Source of the DNA: Bartonella alsatica
GTDB lineage: Bacteria; Pseudomonadota; Alphaproteobacteria; Rhizobiales; Rhizobiaceae
Direction: 5' to 3'
NCBI RefSeq assembly: GCF_013388295.1
Contig: NZ_CP058235.1
Location: forward strand, 784,001 to 848,000
DNA: 64,000 nucleotides
How positions within the stretch are numbered: the stretch's first letter is position 1; every line of letters starts with the position of its first letter. Below are positions 32,036-41,387 of this stretch, in pieces. The notes below the pieces were generated by a model. It did no database searches, had not been told where the DNA came from, and saw nothing but the letters and a program-made list of their open reading frames with translations. A program made the translations under genes and the position numbers.

Positions 32036-32695
32036 GTGATTCATTTTGAAAACGTCGGTCTACGCTACGGAATGGGCCCTGAAGTTCTCCGTGATATCAG
32101 TTTTCATATCCCTCCCGGATCATTTCAGTTTCTAACCGGTGCCTCCGGAGCAGGAAAAACATCGTTGATGCGTCTTATGTTTTTGGCACTCAAACCAACC
32201 CGCGGACACATTGATTTATTTGGAAATGATACAGCATTGCTAAAACGGCAAGAGCTTCCTGCACTGCGCCAACGCATTGGTGTTGTCTTTCAAGACTTTC
32301 GTCTCCTTGATCACATGACCACTTATGAAAATGTCTCTCTACCATTACGCATTAAAGGACAAGAAGAAGCAACTTATCGCAGTGAAGTGGAAGATCTTCT
32401 CTGTTGGGTGGGCCTTGGTGATCATATTCATGTTTTACCACCGGTTCTTTCTGGTGGAGAAAAACAAAGGGTAGCGATTGCACGAGCGCTCATTGATCAA
32501 CCTGAAATCCTTCTCGCTGATGAACCAACCGGAAATGTCGATCCTCCTTTGGCAAAACGCCTGCTACGCTTGTTTATTGAATTAAACCGTTTTGGAACAG
32601 CTGTTGTCATTGCCACCCATGATATCACCCTGATGGAACAAGTCGCAGCACGACGTATGCTTCTTTATAACGGACGGATGACAATTCATGAATAA
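32036..32695 (+). CDS. ftsE: Cell division ATP-binding protein FtsE
   Basis: 219-residue ABC ATPase. It starts with GTG, giving MIHFENVGLRYGMGPEVL as in relatives. Walker A is GASGAGKTS, the signature is LSGGEKQRVAIARALID, and Walker B is ILLADEPTGNVDP. With FtsX it forms a mechanotransmitting ABC complex that activates periplasmic peptidoglycan hydrolases at division. The stop overlaps the ftsX start by eight bases. The ribosome binding site is weak. Confidence 0.96.
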   Translation: MIHFENVGLRYGMGPEVLRDISFHIPPGSFQFLTGASGAGKTSLMRLMFLALKPTRGHIDLFGNDTALLKRQELPALRQRIGVVFQDFRLLDHMTTYENVSLPLRIKGQEEATYRSEVEDLLCWVGLGDHIHVLPPVLSGGEKQRVAIARALIDQPEILLADEPTGNVDPPLAKRLLRLFIELNRFGTAVVIATHDITLMEQVAARRMLLYNGRMTIHE

Positions 32696-33641
32696 GTCTT
32701 TCCCTATTTTTATAAATAATCAAAAAAATACAACTGCTATTATTCCTAGAGACAATATTTCTGGACAAGCACTGGTTGCAGTAATTGCTATTATGACATT
32801 TCTTTCAAGTCTTACATTGATTGGCGTTGATTTAGTACAACGCACTGCTAATAGCTGGAGTAATCAAATTAGCTATGAAGCAACCATTCAAATACGTCCC
32901 GTTGAAAATGTTGATATCGAAAAAGCCCTTTATGATGCAGTTAAATTAGTTAAAACATTTCATGGTATACAAGATGCTAAAATTGTTAACCAAAAAGCCA
33001 CTGAAAAATTGCTCGAACCATGGCTTGGAACAGGTTTAAGCTTAAGTGAATTACCCCTTCCCCGCCTTATCATTGTAACACTGAAAGAAAATGAAGAAAT
33101 TAATTTTCGTGCCATCAGTCACGCAATCAAAACACAAATTCCAGGAGGACAGTTTGATGATCACCGTGTTTGGGTAAACCGGTTTGCAACAATGGCACAC
33201 ACAACTGTTTTTATTGGTTTTTCAATTTTAACATTGGTTTTGGGTTCATTAATACTCACGGTTATCTTTGCCACACGTAATGCATTGGCAGAAAATGCGC
33301 ATATTATCAATGTCTTATACTTTCTTGGTACTGAAACCCTTTTCATTGCACGACAATTTGACTGGCATTTTTTTAAAACTGCACTGCGTGGTGCATTATA
33401 CGGTGGTACGACAAGCGCATTTCTGTTTACTGTGTTCACCTTTTGGACAAACTATAACCTAGGAAGAGTGGAAGCTAGCCAAATAACTGCCTTGTTTGGA
33501 CACTTTTCCATAAGTTCTATTCCTTATGGAAAAATCATTGCCCTTATTTTTTTCGTTTCTTTTCTTACCATGTTTACAAACCGCATGACTATCCTCGCAC
33601 AACTTAAAAAAATTGATCAATGTGAAAATGGCTTATTTTAA
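32688..33641 (+). CDS. ftsX: Cell division protein FtsX
   Basis: 317-residue membrane partner of FtsE. It has an N-terminal cytoplasmic tail, TM1 at ~25-45 (ALVAVIAIMTFLSSLTLIGV), a periplasmic domain at ~46-165 (YEATIQIRPVENVDIEKALY region), and three further membrane helices (TVFIGFSILTLVLGSLILTV, LRGALYGGTTSAFLFTVF and a C-terminal one). The topology fits FtsX, although primary sequence conservation is low. Translationally coupled to ftsE. Confidence 0.9.
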   Translation: MNKSFPIFINNQKNTTAIIPRDNISGQALVAVIAIMTFLSSLTLIGVDLVQRTANSWSNQISYEATIQIRPVENVDIEKALYDAVKLVKTFHGIQDAKIVNQKATEKLLEPWLGTGLSLSELPLPRLIIVTLKENEEINFRAISHAIKTQIPGGQFDDHRVWVNRFATMAHTTVFIGFSILTLVLGSLILTVIFATRNALAENAHIINVLYFLGTETLFIARQFDWHFFKTALRGALYGGTTSAFLFTVFTFWTNYNLGRVEASQITALFGHFSISSIPYGKIIALIFFVSFLTMFTNRMTILAQLKKIDQCENGLF

Positions 33642-33645
33642 TTTT

Positions 33646-34308
33646 ATGATCCACAACTCATATAATCCTAACTCATTGATGCAAGACAATCTAGAGCGTA
33701 CCCTAGAGAAGCGTACCCATTATCCGTGCCGTTTGTTTCGCTATTTTCCACCAACAACACTTTCTCTTTTATTGATCATTTTTTTCTTTTGGAGCGGTTT
33801 TATTGTTTTTTCTGAAAAAACTGAACAGCTTCAACCACCAAATCCTTTACCGAAAGCAGATGCAATTATTGTTCTTACAGGTGGAGAAAACCGAATAGAA
33901 ACAGGGTTACAGCTCTTACAAAAGGGGCTTGGTTCGCGACTTTTGATCAGTGGAGTAAACACAACAACCAAACTGAAAAGTTTTATGCACAGCATACATA
34001 TTACTCCACAACTCTTTACCTGTTGTGTTGACATTGGCCATAAAGCAATTAACACAAGAGGAAATGCCGAAGAAAGTGCAACTTGGATTAAAAAACACCA
34101 CTACAAAACAGTCTACATCGTTACCCATGATTACCACGTATGGCGCTCTTTGCGTGAACTAAAATATTTGATGCCTCATACCAATTTCATTGCTTATCCT
34201 ATTAAAAAAAACAAAATTGAAAGCATGATACAGCAAATCAATCAAACACGCATTCTTGTATTCCAATACATCAAAACGATTGAGGTATACATAAGAACGG
34301 CATTCTAA
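33646..34308 (+). CDS. DUF218/YdcF (SanA/ElyC-like) membrane protein
   Basis: About 220 residues. One N-terminal membrane helix (TTLSLLLIIFFFWSGFIVF) is followed by the DUF218 fold: PKADAIIVLTGGENRIETGL, LISGVNTTTKL, NTRGNAEESATW, and VTHDYHVWRSLRELKYLMP. Relatives act in cell-envelope biogenesis, and the family follows ftsEX in Rhizobiales. The start is unclear: ATG at 33646 directly follows the ftsX stop, while ATG 33628 and TTG 33613 would overlap ftsX. None has a good ribosome binding site. A plsC-type acyltransferase often comes next in relatives but is absent here. Confidence 0.85.
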   Translation: MIHNSYNPNSLMQDNLERTLEKRTHYPCRLFRYFPPTTLSLLLIIFFFWSGFIVFSEKTEQLQPPNPLPKADAIIVLTGGENRIETGLQLLQKGLGSRLLISGVNTTTKLKSFMHSIHITPQLFTCCVDIGHKAINTRGNAEESATWIKKHHYKTVYIVTHDYHVWRSLRELKYLMPHTNFIAYPIKKNKIESMIQQINQTRILVFQYIKTIEVYIRTAF

Positions 34309-34839
34309 ACTTTTCACACCGGTTTTCTGAAAATCTTGCCACCGGCTTGCTGATTGCTTCACGCGCTTCACTCTATAAGACTTAACAAGTAAACTCTGCT
34401 CTCATACAAAACAGAACACCTCAAACAAAATAAACTCGTGTTGTATACTTACGCGTTTATATTAAGCAACATTCTTCAAGACATTCCAAGCCCATCTTAC
34501 GGTACTGCTCATGCGCAGTATCCTCCCTAGACTGCTAATCCATTTTATGTTTAATAAATGTACAAGCCGCACTCTCAAATTATAATATCCTCAATGCTGT
34601 AATAGCTCTGTCTATTGAAAGCGTTCACATCATGTAAATAAAAAAGAAGACCAATTTGCACAGCACTCTACAATCCATTTTCACCCTTTTTTACCAGCGT
34701 ATCATTCGCTACATAAAACCGCTGGGTAGAACTTAACAAATATTTTGCCCATCCATGTTCCTTTTGTACAAACGCTTCTCCAATAAGTGCTTCATCCAAT
34801 TAAAAAGCACAACAACAAACATACCTCAATTGATGACCC
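34309..34839. other. Intergenic, about 530 bp, with gene relics
   Basis: No intact gene. A leftward frame at 34668-34799, listed separately, looks like the decayed end of a protein. It is followed by the macB-like fragment. Confidence 0.45.
34668..34799 (-). pseudogene. 43-codon relic of an unrecognised protein
   Basis: Leftward frame from a TTG, reading DEALIGEAFVQKEHGWAKYL, then LSSTQRFYVANDTLVKKGEN and a stop. The residue composition looks protein-like (Trp, Tyr and Phe well spaced), but there is no ribosome binding site and it opens right after a stop codon. I do not recognise the family. Probably the last piece of a lost gene. Confidence 0.3.
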
Positions 34840-34950
34840 TTAATCGCGTGAGAAGGCAATAACGGGATCAAATTGTGAAGCTTGTCGTGCTAGCAAAAAA
34901 CTAAAATATATCCCAGTAAGAGTTAAAAAGTAAAACACCCGTCTCATCAT
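34823..34950 (-). pseudogene. Decayed copy of the macB 3' end
   Basis: Aligns with 35052-35170, the end of macB, at high identity, sharing GTGAAGCTTG and GGATCAA. On the leftward strand it reads from ATG 34950 through TLTGIYFSFLLARQASQFDP and VIAFSRD to a stop at 34840. Intact MacB reads TLIGICFGFSPARQASRLDP and VVALSRD. The frame is unbroken over 36 codons but covers only the last membrane helix and tail, so it is not a functional transporter. Confidence 0.8.
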
Positions 34951-35068
34951 GCCAATTATTTTATTGACGCAAAGATTCTCTACAGCCTCACATCCCTCAC
35001 TCATACCCTCAAATGCTTCATCCCATATGAATGCGTAACAAACAATATCCCCCTACAATTGATTACAC

Positions 35069-37051
35069 TTAATCACGTGAAAGAGCGACAACAGGATCAA
35101 GTCGTGAAGCTTGCCGCGCAGGTGAAAAACCAAAACATATTCCGATGAGAGTCGAAAAAGTAAGAGATAAGATAATTGAATCAATCGTATAAATTAGATG
35201 GATCGGCGCCTTAAAGAGCAAAAACAAACCACCAATAGAAAGACCAAATAGAATTCCTAAAATACCACCAATCACACAAACCAAAATCGCTTCAATTAAA
35301 AATTGCTGTAAAATATCACTCTGACGTGCACCAACTGCCATACGCACCCCAATTTCATTGATTCGCTCCGAAACAGTCACCAACATAATATTCATCACCC
35401 CAATGCCACCCACAATCAATGAAATAGCTGCAATTGAAGACACCAAAAGCGTTAAAATATGTGTGCTTTCCATGATACGATCACGAAACAACTGAGAACT
35501 TCTAATGAAAAAATCTTTCTTACCATGACGCATAATGAGAAAACGTTGCACCATCATTTTTATTAAATGTGAATCGATATTATCAGCAATCCTAACTGTA
35601 ATTGCCCGCACCTGTGTTGTTCCAAGAAAACGTGTTTGTAGAGTTGTATAGGGCAAATAAACCTGCAATGTATTTGAAGTGCCCCCATTATGTTGCGGAT
35701 CAATTACACCAATAATACGTGCTGGAACTTTTCCCAAATGAACTACTTTCCCAATTGGACTCTCATGACTATGAGGAAAAAGTACAGAAAGAGCTTCTTT
35801 TTCGATCACAAGATCAACCGCTCGATCACGCACACTGTTATGATCAAACAATCTTCCTTGAATAACAGCAAGTCCTTGTGTCTCAAAATATTGTTCTCCC
35901 ACTCCAGCAATCATAGCATTGGCTTCAACAGCACCAAAACGTATAGTAGAGCTTGCAGAAACCTGAGGCGTTACACCAATAACATAAGGCAATCTTGACA
36001 AAGCGTCTGCATCCGCTTCAACCAAACTTGTTATTTTCTCTGCTTGTGGATCAGATAAGCTTTTTCCAGGCAAGATTGTTAATGTATTAGAACCCAAACT
36101 TTTAAAATTCTCTAAGATTTTTTCTCGTGTACCATTTCCCAAAGCAACCATCGCAATAATCGCCCCAATACCGATAATCACCCCAAGCATCGTTAAAAAA
36201 GTCCGCATTCGATGAGCATTCATTGCCAACAAGGCCATAACAAATGCCTCACGAAACCGCTCAGCAAAAGAACGAAAAAAACCAAGTGTTTTTTGGTCTT
36301 TTGGATTTTGTTTTTCCTGAAAAAGTTGACCATCTGTCTTTGTTTTTGCAGTTTCTGACACATTATCAGCAATAATTTCTCCATCACTGATTTCGATAAT
36401 ACGATCTGCTCTTTCAGCCACCTGCATATCGTGTGTTACTATGATAATGGTGCGCCCTTCTTGATGAAGCTCTTCCAAAATACGCAATACTTCTTGGCCA
36501 CTTTGCTTGTCTAATGCACCGGTTGGTTCATCAGCAAGAATGACCTCAGCATTATTCATCAATGCCCGTGCAATTGATACACGTTGTTGCTGACCGCCTG
36601 AAAGCTGATTAGGACGATGATTGATCCGATCTCCCATACCTAAACGGGTTAAAAGATCTTGAGCACGTTTTTTTCTCACCTCCGGTGCCCATCCTGCATA
36701 AATAGCGGGAATCTCAACATTACCAAGTGCCGTCAATTCATTAAGCAAATGATAGCGCTGAAAAATAAAACCAAAATGATTGCGCCGCAAAGCAGATAAT
36801 TCATCAGCAGAAAGAAGAGCTGTTTTTTTTCCTGAAATCCAATAATGACCAGAATTTGGACGATCAAGACAACCTAAAATATTCATCAATGTGGATTTTC
36901 CTGAACCGGAAGCTCCCACAATCGCTACCATTTCACCGCGCTTAATGGTAAGATTGATGTTTTTCAAAACAGTGACAAATGTTTCACCGGCAGGAAACTT
37001 GCGCACAATATTTTCTAAAATGAGGACAGCATCTGCTTGCTCTGCTTTCAT
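35069..37051 (-). CDS. macB: MacB-type ABC transporter (ATPase and permease fused)
   Basis: 660 residues. N-terminal ATPase: Walker A VGASGSGKSTLMN, signature LSGGQQQRVSIARAL, Walker B VILADEPTGALD, and H-loop IVTHD. The C-terminal half has the MacB layout: TM1 near residue ~285 (MRTFLTMLGVIIGIGAIIAM), a large periplasmic domain, and three C-terminal helices. It drives export through the adaptor MacA and an outer-membrane channel by a mechanotransmission mechanism. It is the middle gene of a tripartite operon. Gap to macA is two bases. The substrate may be macrolides, siderophores or peptides; sequence alone does not say. Confidence 0.93.
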   Translation of the reverse strand: MKAEQADAVLILENIVRKFPAGETFVTVLKNINLTIKRGEMVAIVGASGSGKSTLMNILGCLDRPNSGHYWISGKKTALLSADELSALRRNHFGFIFQRYHLLNELTALGNVEIPAIYAGWAPEVRKKRAQDLLTRLGMGDRINHRPNQLSGGQQQRVSIARALMNNAEVILADEPTGALDKQSGQEVLRILEELHQEGRTIIIVTHDMQVAERADRIIEISDGEIIADNVSETAKTKTDGQLFQEKQNPKDQKTLGFFRSFAERFREAFVMALLAMNAHRMRTFLTMLGVIIGIGAIIAMVALGNGTREKILENFKSLGSNTLTILPGKSLSDPQAEKITSLVEADADALSRLPYVIGVTPQVSASSTIRFGAVEANAMIAGVGEQYFETQGLAVIQGRLFDHNSVRDRAVDLVIEKEALSVLFPHSHESPIGKVVHLGKVPARIIGVIDPQHNGGTSNTLQVYLPYTTLQTRFLGTTQVRAITVRIADNIDSHLIKMMVQRFLIMRHGKKDFFIRSSQLFRDRIMESTHILTLLVSSIAAISLIVGGIGVMNIMLVTVSERINEIGVRMAVGARQSDILQQFLIEAILVCVIGGILGILFGLSIGGLFLLFKAPIHLIYTIDSIILSLTFSTLIGICFGFSPARQASRLDPVVALSRD

Positions 37052-37053
37052 GC

Positions 37054-38277
37054 TTAGCTCTCTTCCTCAAGTTTATCAGAATTACCTGACACCACTCCAT
37101 CGCGCAAACCTGTAATAACCACGTCTCCCTCACTAAGCCCTGAAACAATCTCTGCCACAACCTTGTTATTAAGCCCAACGGTTACTTGTTTTTCAACCAC
37201 TTTACCTTTTTTCTCCAAAAGAGAAACCCATGCGGTATGCTCTTTTGTCTCATCACGCAAAGCACCACTTGGAACCAATAAAACATTCTGAGCACGACCT
37301 AAGATAATATGAACTTGCGCAGTCATATAAGTCCGTAGAAAATTATCTTTATTATCGACATGCACAATCCCGTTGTAATAGATAGCCGATGATGCGAGAG
37401 AGTTAGAACTTCCTACCATACCAGGGTTAATACTCACATCAGCCCGAATTGATTCAGGAGCCGGCTCTACCTTTTCTAAAATCCCCTCATAACGACGTTG
37501 TGAATCACCTAAAACCGTAAAATAAAGAGGTTGACCAGGCTGAACTTTAAGAATATCAGCTTCTGAAATTTGTGCTTTAATTGTCATTTTTGACAAATCG
37601 CCCAAAATAACAATTGTTGGTGCCGATTGAACTGCATTAACATTTTGGCCTTCCTCTACAACAGTTGCTAAAACTGTTCCCGCTGAAGGAGCGGTTATCC
37701 GTGTATACCCTAGATTGACTTGTGCGCTATCCACATCGATTTGTGCTTGTATAATCTGCTGACGAAGCTGAGCAATTTGTGCTTCACGTATTTTCACTTG
37801 TGTTGCAGCATCATCGAGATTTGCCCGTGAAATCGCACGCGCTTCAATCATTTTTTTCTGACGCTCTAAGTTTTTCTGTGCAAGAGCAAGATAAGCTTCT
37901 TGTTCTACCAAATTCGCATAATAGTGAGATAATGCTGCTTTTTTTCTTTTCAGATCATTTTCTTGATCTGTAGGATCGATTTCCGCCAAAAGATCCCCCT
38001 CTTTGACAACACTTCCCGGAAAAACACGCATAGACACCACACGCCCTGTCGTACGCGCACCAACAGCAACCAACCGATAAGGACGCACAAGGCCAGAAGT
38101 CAAAACACTTTCTTCGATATCACCACGCTTTACCACTGCTGTCATATAAACCGGCGTTGATGTTCCAAAAAAAACAGAACGTAGCCATAATAACAAGATG
38201 ATAAAAACTATAGCAGTTAAAAAGAAGGATAATTTTTTGCGTCTTGTAATAAAATTTTTTATGAAATCTTTTCTCAT
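37054..38277 (-). CDS. macA: MacA-type periplasmic adaptor
   Basis: 407 residues. Membrane anchor at ~16-35 (LSFFLTAIVFIILLLWLRSV), first lipoyl half (LAEIDPTDQENDL after GSVVKEGD), coiled-coil hairpin at ~105-190 rich in Ala, Gln and Arg, second lipoyl half (ITAPSAGTVLATVVEEGQNV), beta-barrel, and a membrane-proximal domain ending SGLSEGDVVITGLRDG. This order is that of MacA. It overlaps the outer-membrane gene upstream by four bases and lies immediately before macB. Confidence 0.93.
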   Translation of the reverse strand: MRKDFIKNFITRRKKLSFFLTAIVFIILLLWLRSVFFGTSTPVYMTAVVKRGDIEESVLTSGLVRPYRLVAVGARTTGRVVSMRVFPGSVVKEGDLLAEIDPTDQENDLKRKKAALSHYYANLVEQEAYLALAQKNLERQKKMIEARAISRANLDDAATQVKIREAQIAQLRQQIIQAQIDVDSAQVNLGYTRITAPSAGTVLATVVEEGQNVNAVQSAPTIVILGDLSKMTIKAQISEADILKVQPGQPLYFTVLGDSQRRYEGILEKVEPAPESIRADVSINPGMVGSSNSLASSAIYYNGIVHVDNKDNFLRTYMTAQVHIILGRAQNVLLVPSGALRDETKEHTAWVSLLEKKGKVVEKQVTVGLNNKVVAEIVSGLSEGDVVITGLRDGVVSGNSDKLEEES

Positions 38278-39758
38278 TGCCCTACCTTTGCGCGCGTCTT
38301 GGATGCACCATCCAGAACTTCGGAACGTGACACATCAACAACACCATCCCAGCCACCTCCTAACGCCTTCATCAACGCAATATATTGAGTAACCAAAGAA
38401 ACACGACTATCTTTAAGCGCCATTTGCGCAGAATAATAAGAACGATCAGCATTTAACAATTCAAGAAAACTAGTATTTCCATTTTCAAAAAGGCTCCGTG
38501 AAATTTGCAAAGAATGCAGAAAAGCTTTATTTGCAACGATAAGCTTTTCTAAACGCTGATGTTCTTTCGTCAATCTTACAAGCGCATTTTCTACATCTTC
38601 TAAAGCCCCCAACACAGCAGCCCGATAAGCAATAAAAGCCTGATCACGCTGTGCACGAGCCACTGCAACAGAAGCCATAACCTGTCCCCCATTAAAAAAA
38701 GGAAAACGAAGACCAGGTCCTAAAGACCACCCAATTGTTGAACTTTTCCATAATTGATCAATTGTTGTTGCTACTGTCGAAATATTACCGGTCAAAGTAA
38801 GTGATGGATAGCGATCTGCTTCACGTTGACCAATGCGTGCTGTAGCTTGCGCATATTGACGCTCAGCCCGTCGTAAATCGGGGCGTGTTAATAAAATATC
38901 AGCTGGAATTCCTGTTGGTATAGGCCATTTTGGTTGCGGAATCTTCGCTTGCTTCGCATTTTTTTGTAAAAGATCCTGCAAAGCCGTAGGCACATGACCA
39001 GTTAAAACGGAAAGGCGATGAATACTCATTGCCAAATTCGCTTCGATCTGGGATATATCCGCTTCTGTATTAGCCACTTGTGCTTGCGCATTTGAAACAT
39101 CAAGCTCTGAAGCATCACCAGCTGTTAATTTGGTACGTATTAATTCATACGTTTTACGCTGTGATGAAGCAATTTGGCGCACAATCAATAACTTTTGTTG
39201 CCAACCACGCACTTCAACATAATTTGTTGCCACATCTCCCAACAACGTCACCATGGTAGCACGCATATCTTCCACAGCCGCTTCAAGACCATATCGTGCA
39301 GCTTCAACTCCTCGCTTATGCCCACCAAAAAAATCAAGCTCCCAACTCGCATCAAAACCACTCCGATATTGGGTCAAAAACGTATCAGATTGTCCAGAAC
39401 CACTACGGGAACCAGAAATTGAATTTGATACACTTGGCAAAAGAGATCCAACAGTTTGCCCTAAACTCGCACGCGCTTCGCGAACCCGTGCCTTAGCAAC
39501 AGCAACACTACTATTTCCAGCAATTGCATCATTCATTAACGCATTCAAAACAGGATCATTCAAACGCCGCCACCATCCAGCAAGCGCATCCGCACGCCCA
39601 GTTGTCTGTGCAGTCTGTTGTCCCCAATTTGCTGGAACACGAAAAGATGTCTTCTGATAATTAGGACCAACCATACATCCTGATAATATAAGAAAACACA
39701 ACAAAATACTATAAAGTAATCTTTTAGAAATAACCCATTTAAGATTCCTGATATGCAT
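38274..39758 (-). CDS. NodT/OprM-family outer membrane efflux lipoprotein
   Basis: 494 residues. Signal peptide with lipobox LILSGC (Cys at ~28), then MVGPNYQKTSFRVPANWGQ as in the NodT family. Two TolC-type repeats follow, with the DVATNYVEVRGWQQKL helix and the second half VRDAENALVRL-like ALGALEDVENALVRLTKEHQ. It forms a trimeric outer-membrane channel. It is the first gene of the operon channel-macA-macB, which makes a complete tripartite exporter. It has a GGGAG ribosome binding site. Confidence 0.92.
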   Translation of the reverse strand: MHIRNLKWVISKRLLYSILLCFLILSGCMVGPNYQKTSFRVPANWGQQTAQTTGRADALAGWWRRLNDPVLNALMNDAIAGNSSVAVAKARVREARASLGQTVGSLLPSVSNSISGSRSGSGQSDTFLTQYRSGFDASWELDFFGGHKRGVEAARYGLEAAVEDMRATMVTLLGDVATNYVEVRGWQQKLLIVRQIASSQRKTYELIRTKLTAGDASELDVSNAQAQVANTEADISQIEANLAMSIHRLSVLTGHVPTALQDLLQKNAKQAKIPQPKWPIPTGIPADILLTRPDLRRAERQYAQATARIGQREADRYPSLTLTGNISTVATTIDQLWKSSTIGWSLGPGLRFPFFNGGQVMASVAVARAQRDQAFIAYRAAVLGALEDVENALVRLTKEHQRLEKLIVANKAFLHSLQISRSLFENGNTSFLELLNADRSYYSAQMALKDSRVSLVTQYIALMKALGGGWDGVVDVSRSEVLDGASKTRAKVGQ

Positions 39759-39824
39759 CTAATCTCCCGCATTTCTTCAGAATTAACTATTATATTAATA
39801 TTTTATTTACTACTTATTTCAAAT

Positions 39825-40634
39825 TTAACATGAAAAATCAAATACAGTTTGTACTGGAACATGATCTGAAGGTTGATTCCATCCCCGCGCAGCACGAAAA
39901 ATTGAAAGATCAACAACAAAAGGAGCTAAATCTTGAGAAGACCAAATATGGTCAAGCCGCCGCCCACGATCAGCAAGTTCCCAATCGCGTGCACGATAAC
40001 TCCACCATGTGTAAAGTTTAGCAGGAACAGGAATATGCATACGCATCAGATCAACCCACCCACCTTGGCAACATAAAGCTTGTAAACGTTCTGTTTCGAT
40101 TGGTGTATGGCTTACAACCCTTAACAATTGTTGATGAGACCACACATCCTCTGCCAAAGGAGCAATATTCAAATCACCCAGTAAAAGAGAAGAAAAACCT
40201 TTTTGCTGATCAGCGCGAATAGAAGACATTTCTTCTAAAAAGTCAAGTTTATAACGGAATTTTTCATTCACTTCAGCGTCAGGTATATCCCCTCCCGCAG
40301 GAACATAAAAATTATGAATCTGTATGTCCCTACCATAAACTTCAACAATCACTGAAATATAGCGACAATCTTGCTTTTGACAAAAGAAACGCCTTTCAAC
40401 ACTTTTAAAAGGTAAACGAGAAATAATTGCTACACCGTTATAAGATTTTTGTCCACACAATGCAGTATGTTTATATCCGGCTGCTTCAAAAGCCTCTACT
40501 GGGAATAAAGTATCCGGACATTTTGTCTCCTGTAGACATAAAACATCGGCAGCAAATATGTCCAAATACTGAAAAACCTGTGCAAGACGCAAACGGATAG
40601 AATTAATATTCCAAGTTGCAATACGAAAGATCAT
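39825..40634 (-). CDS. xthA: Exodeoxyribonuclease III
   Basis: Endonuclease/exonuclease/phosphatase-fold AP endonuclease, 269 residues from the ATG at 40634 (MIFRIATWNINSIRLRLAQV). Catalytic motifs: LCLQETKC, GVAIISR, LLGDLNIAPLAEDVW, RRLDHIW and the C-terminal SDHVPV. It acts in base excision repair at abasic sites. A GTG at 40664 would add ten residues outside the family's N-terminus. It lies just downstream of lolA on the same strand. Confidence 0.95.
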   Translation of the reverse strand: MIFRIATWNINSIRLRLAQVFQYLDIFAADVLCLQETKCPDTLFPVEAFEAAGYKHTALCGQKSYNGVAIISRLPFKSVERRFFCQKQDCRYISVIVEVYGRDIQIHNFYVPAGGDIPDAEVNEKFRYKLDFLEEMSSIRADQQKGFSSLLLGDLNIAPLAEDVWSHQQLLRVVSHTPIETERLQALCCQGGWVDLMRMHIPVPAKLYTWWSYRARDWELADRGRRLDHIWSSQDLAPFVVDLSIFRAARGWNQPSDHVPVQTVFDFSC

Positions 40635-40663
40635 CTGTTTCAATTCCGATGAGTAACACTGCA

Positions 40664-41272
40664 CTACTTTTTCGACGGAAGAGTAAACATCCCATCAACA
40701 AACCTAACGCCTGTCCGGACATTCATGATTTGAACAGTGGTTTCTAGATTCTGTTGATCAACAATTGTCCATTGCCGTAAAGCATAGTTTTTAGAATCAA
40801 AAACCATCCTTATTTGCCCTGCCCCAATGCTTTTATCCCGCAGAACAATTGTCACCGCCCCTGGATCTTCACGAAATGCTAATAAACGCCCCGACGATAT
40901 ATTAATTTTATCGTCTAACAGAAATTTCATTGGCGTTTGAAAAAGCTGTGAAAAATTCCAAGTATTGAGTGCTCGATTGTTAATTCCTACAAATTGACCA
41001 TCTGCAATAATCTGCAAAGGTATTTTTTTGTAAATAAAGCGAATTTTCCCTGGGCGCTCTAAATAAAACGTCCCCTGAGACATTTTCCCCTGTGGACTAA
41101 ACTGAATAAAATCACCGGTCATTGTTTTAATTGCTGCAAATTTATTCACAACATTCTGCGCCCTTGCTACTTTATTGGATGATTGCGAAAAAGCAGGAAC
41201 AATTAAGCACCCCCAAATAATAATTCCAACAACCCCAAAGAATCTTCTTTGTAGTAAAAAAGATGTTTCCAT
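40664..41272 (-). CDS. lolA: Outer membrane lipoprotein carrier LolA-like protein
   Basis: 202 residues from the ATG at 41272, which has GGGAG at good spacing. The longer frame to 41479 would run into ftsK antisense of composition and is rejected. Signal peptide FFGVVGIIIWGCLIVPAFSQ. The mature part has MTGDFIQFSPQGKMSQGTFY, LERPGKIRFIYKK and QIIADGQFVGINN, the core of LolA-family half-barrels. It carries lipoproteins across the periplasm to the outer membrane. It sits between ftsK and xthA as in many Rhizobiales. Confidence 0.9.
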   Translation of the reverse strand: METSFLLQRRFFGVVGIIIWGCLIVPAFSQSSNKVARAQNVVNKFAAIKTMTGDFIQFSPQGKMSQGTFYLERPGKIRFIYKKIPLQIIADGQFVGINNRALNTWNFSQLFQTPMKFLLDDKINISSGRLLAFREDPGAVTIVLRDKSIGAGQIRMVFDSKNYALRQWTIVDQQNLETTVQIMNVRTGVRFVDGMFTLPSKK

Positions 41273-41387
41273 AGATAATGCTCCCAAGAAATATATTTTT
41301 GTTTTATAATTTAAGTAAAATAATGAATAAATACCTTTCTCTAAAAGAGAAAGATATTGTTTGAAAACACTATTAAAAGATTTTATT

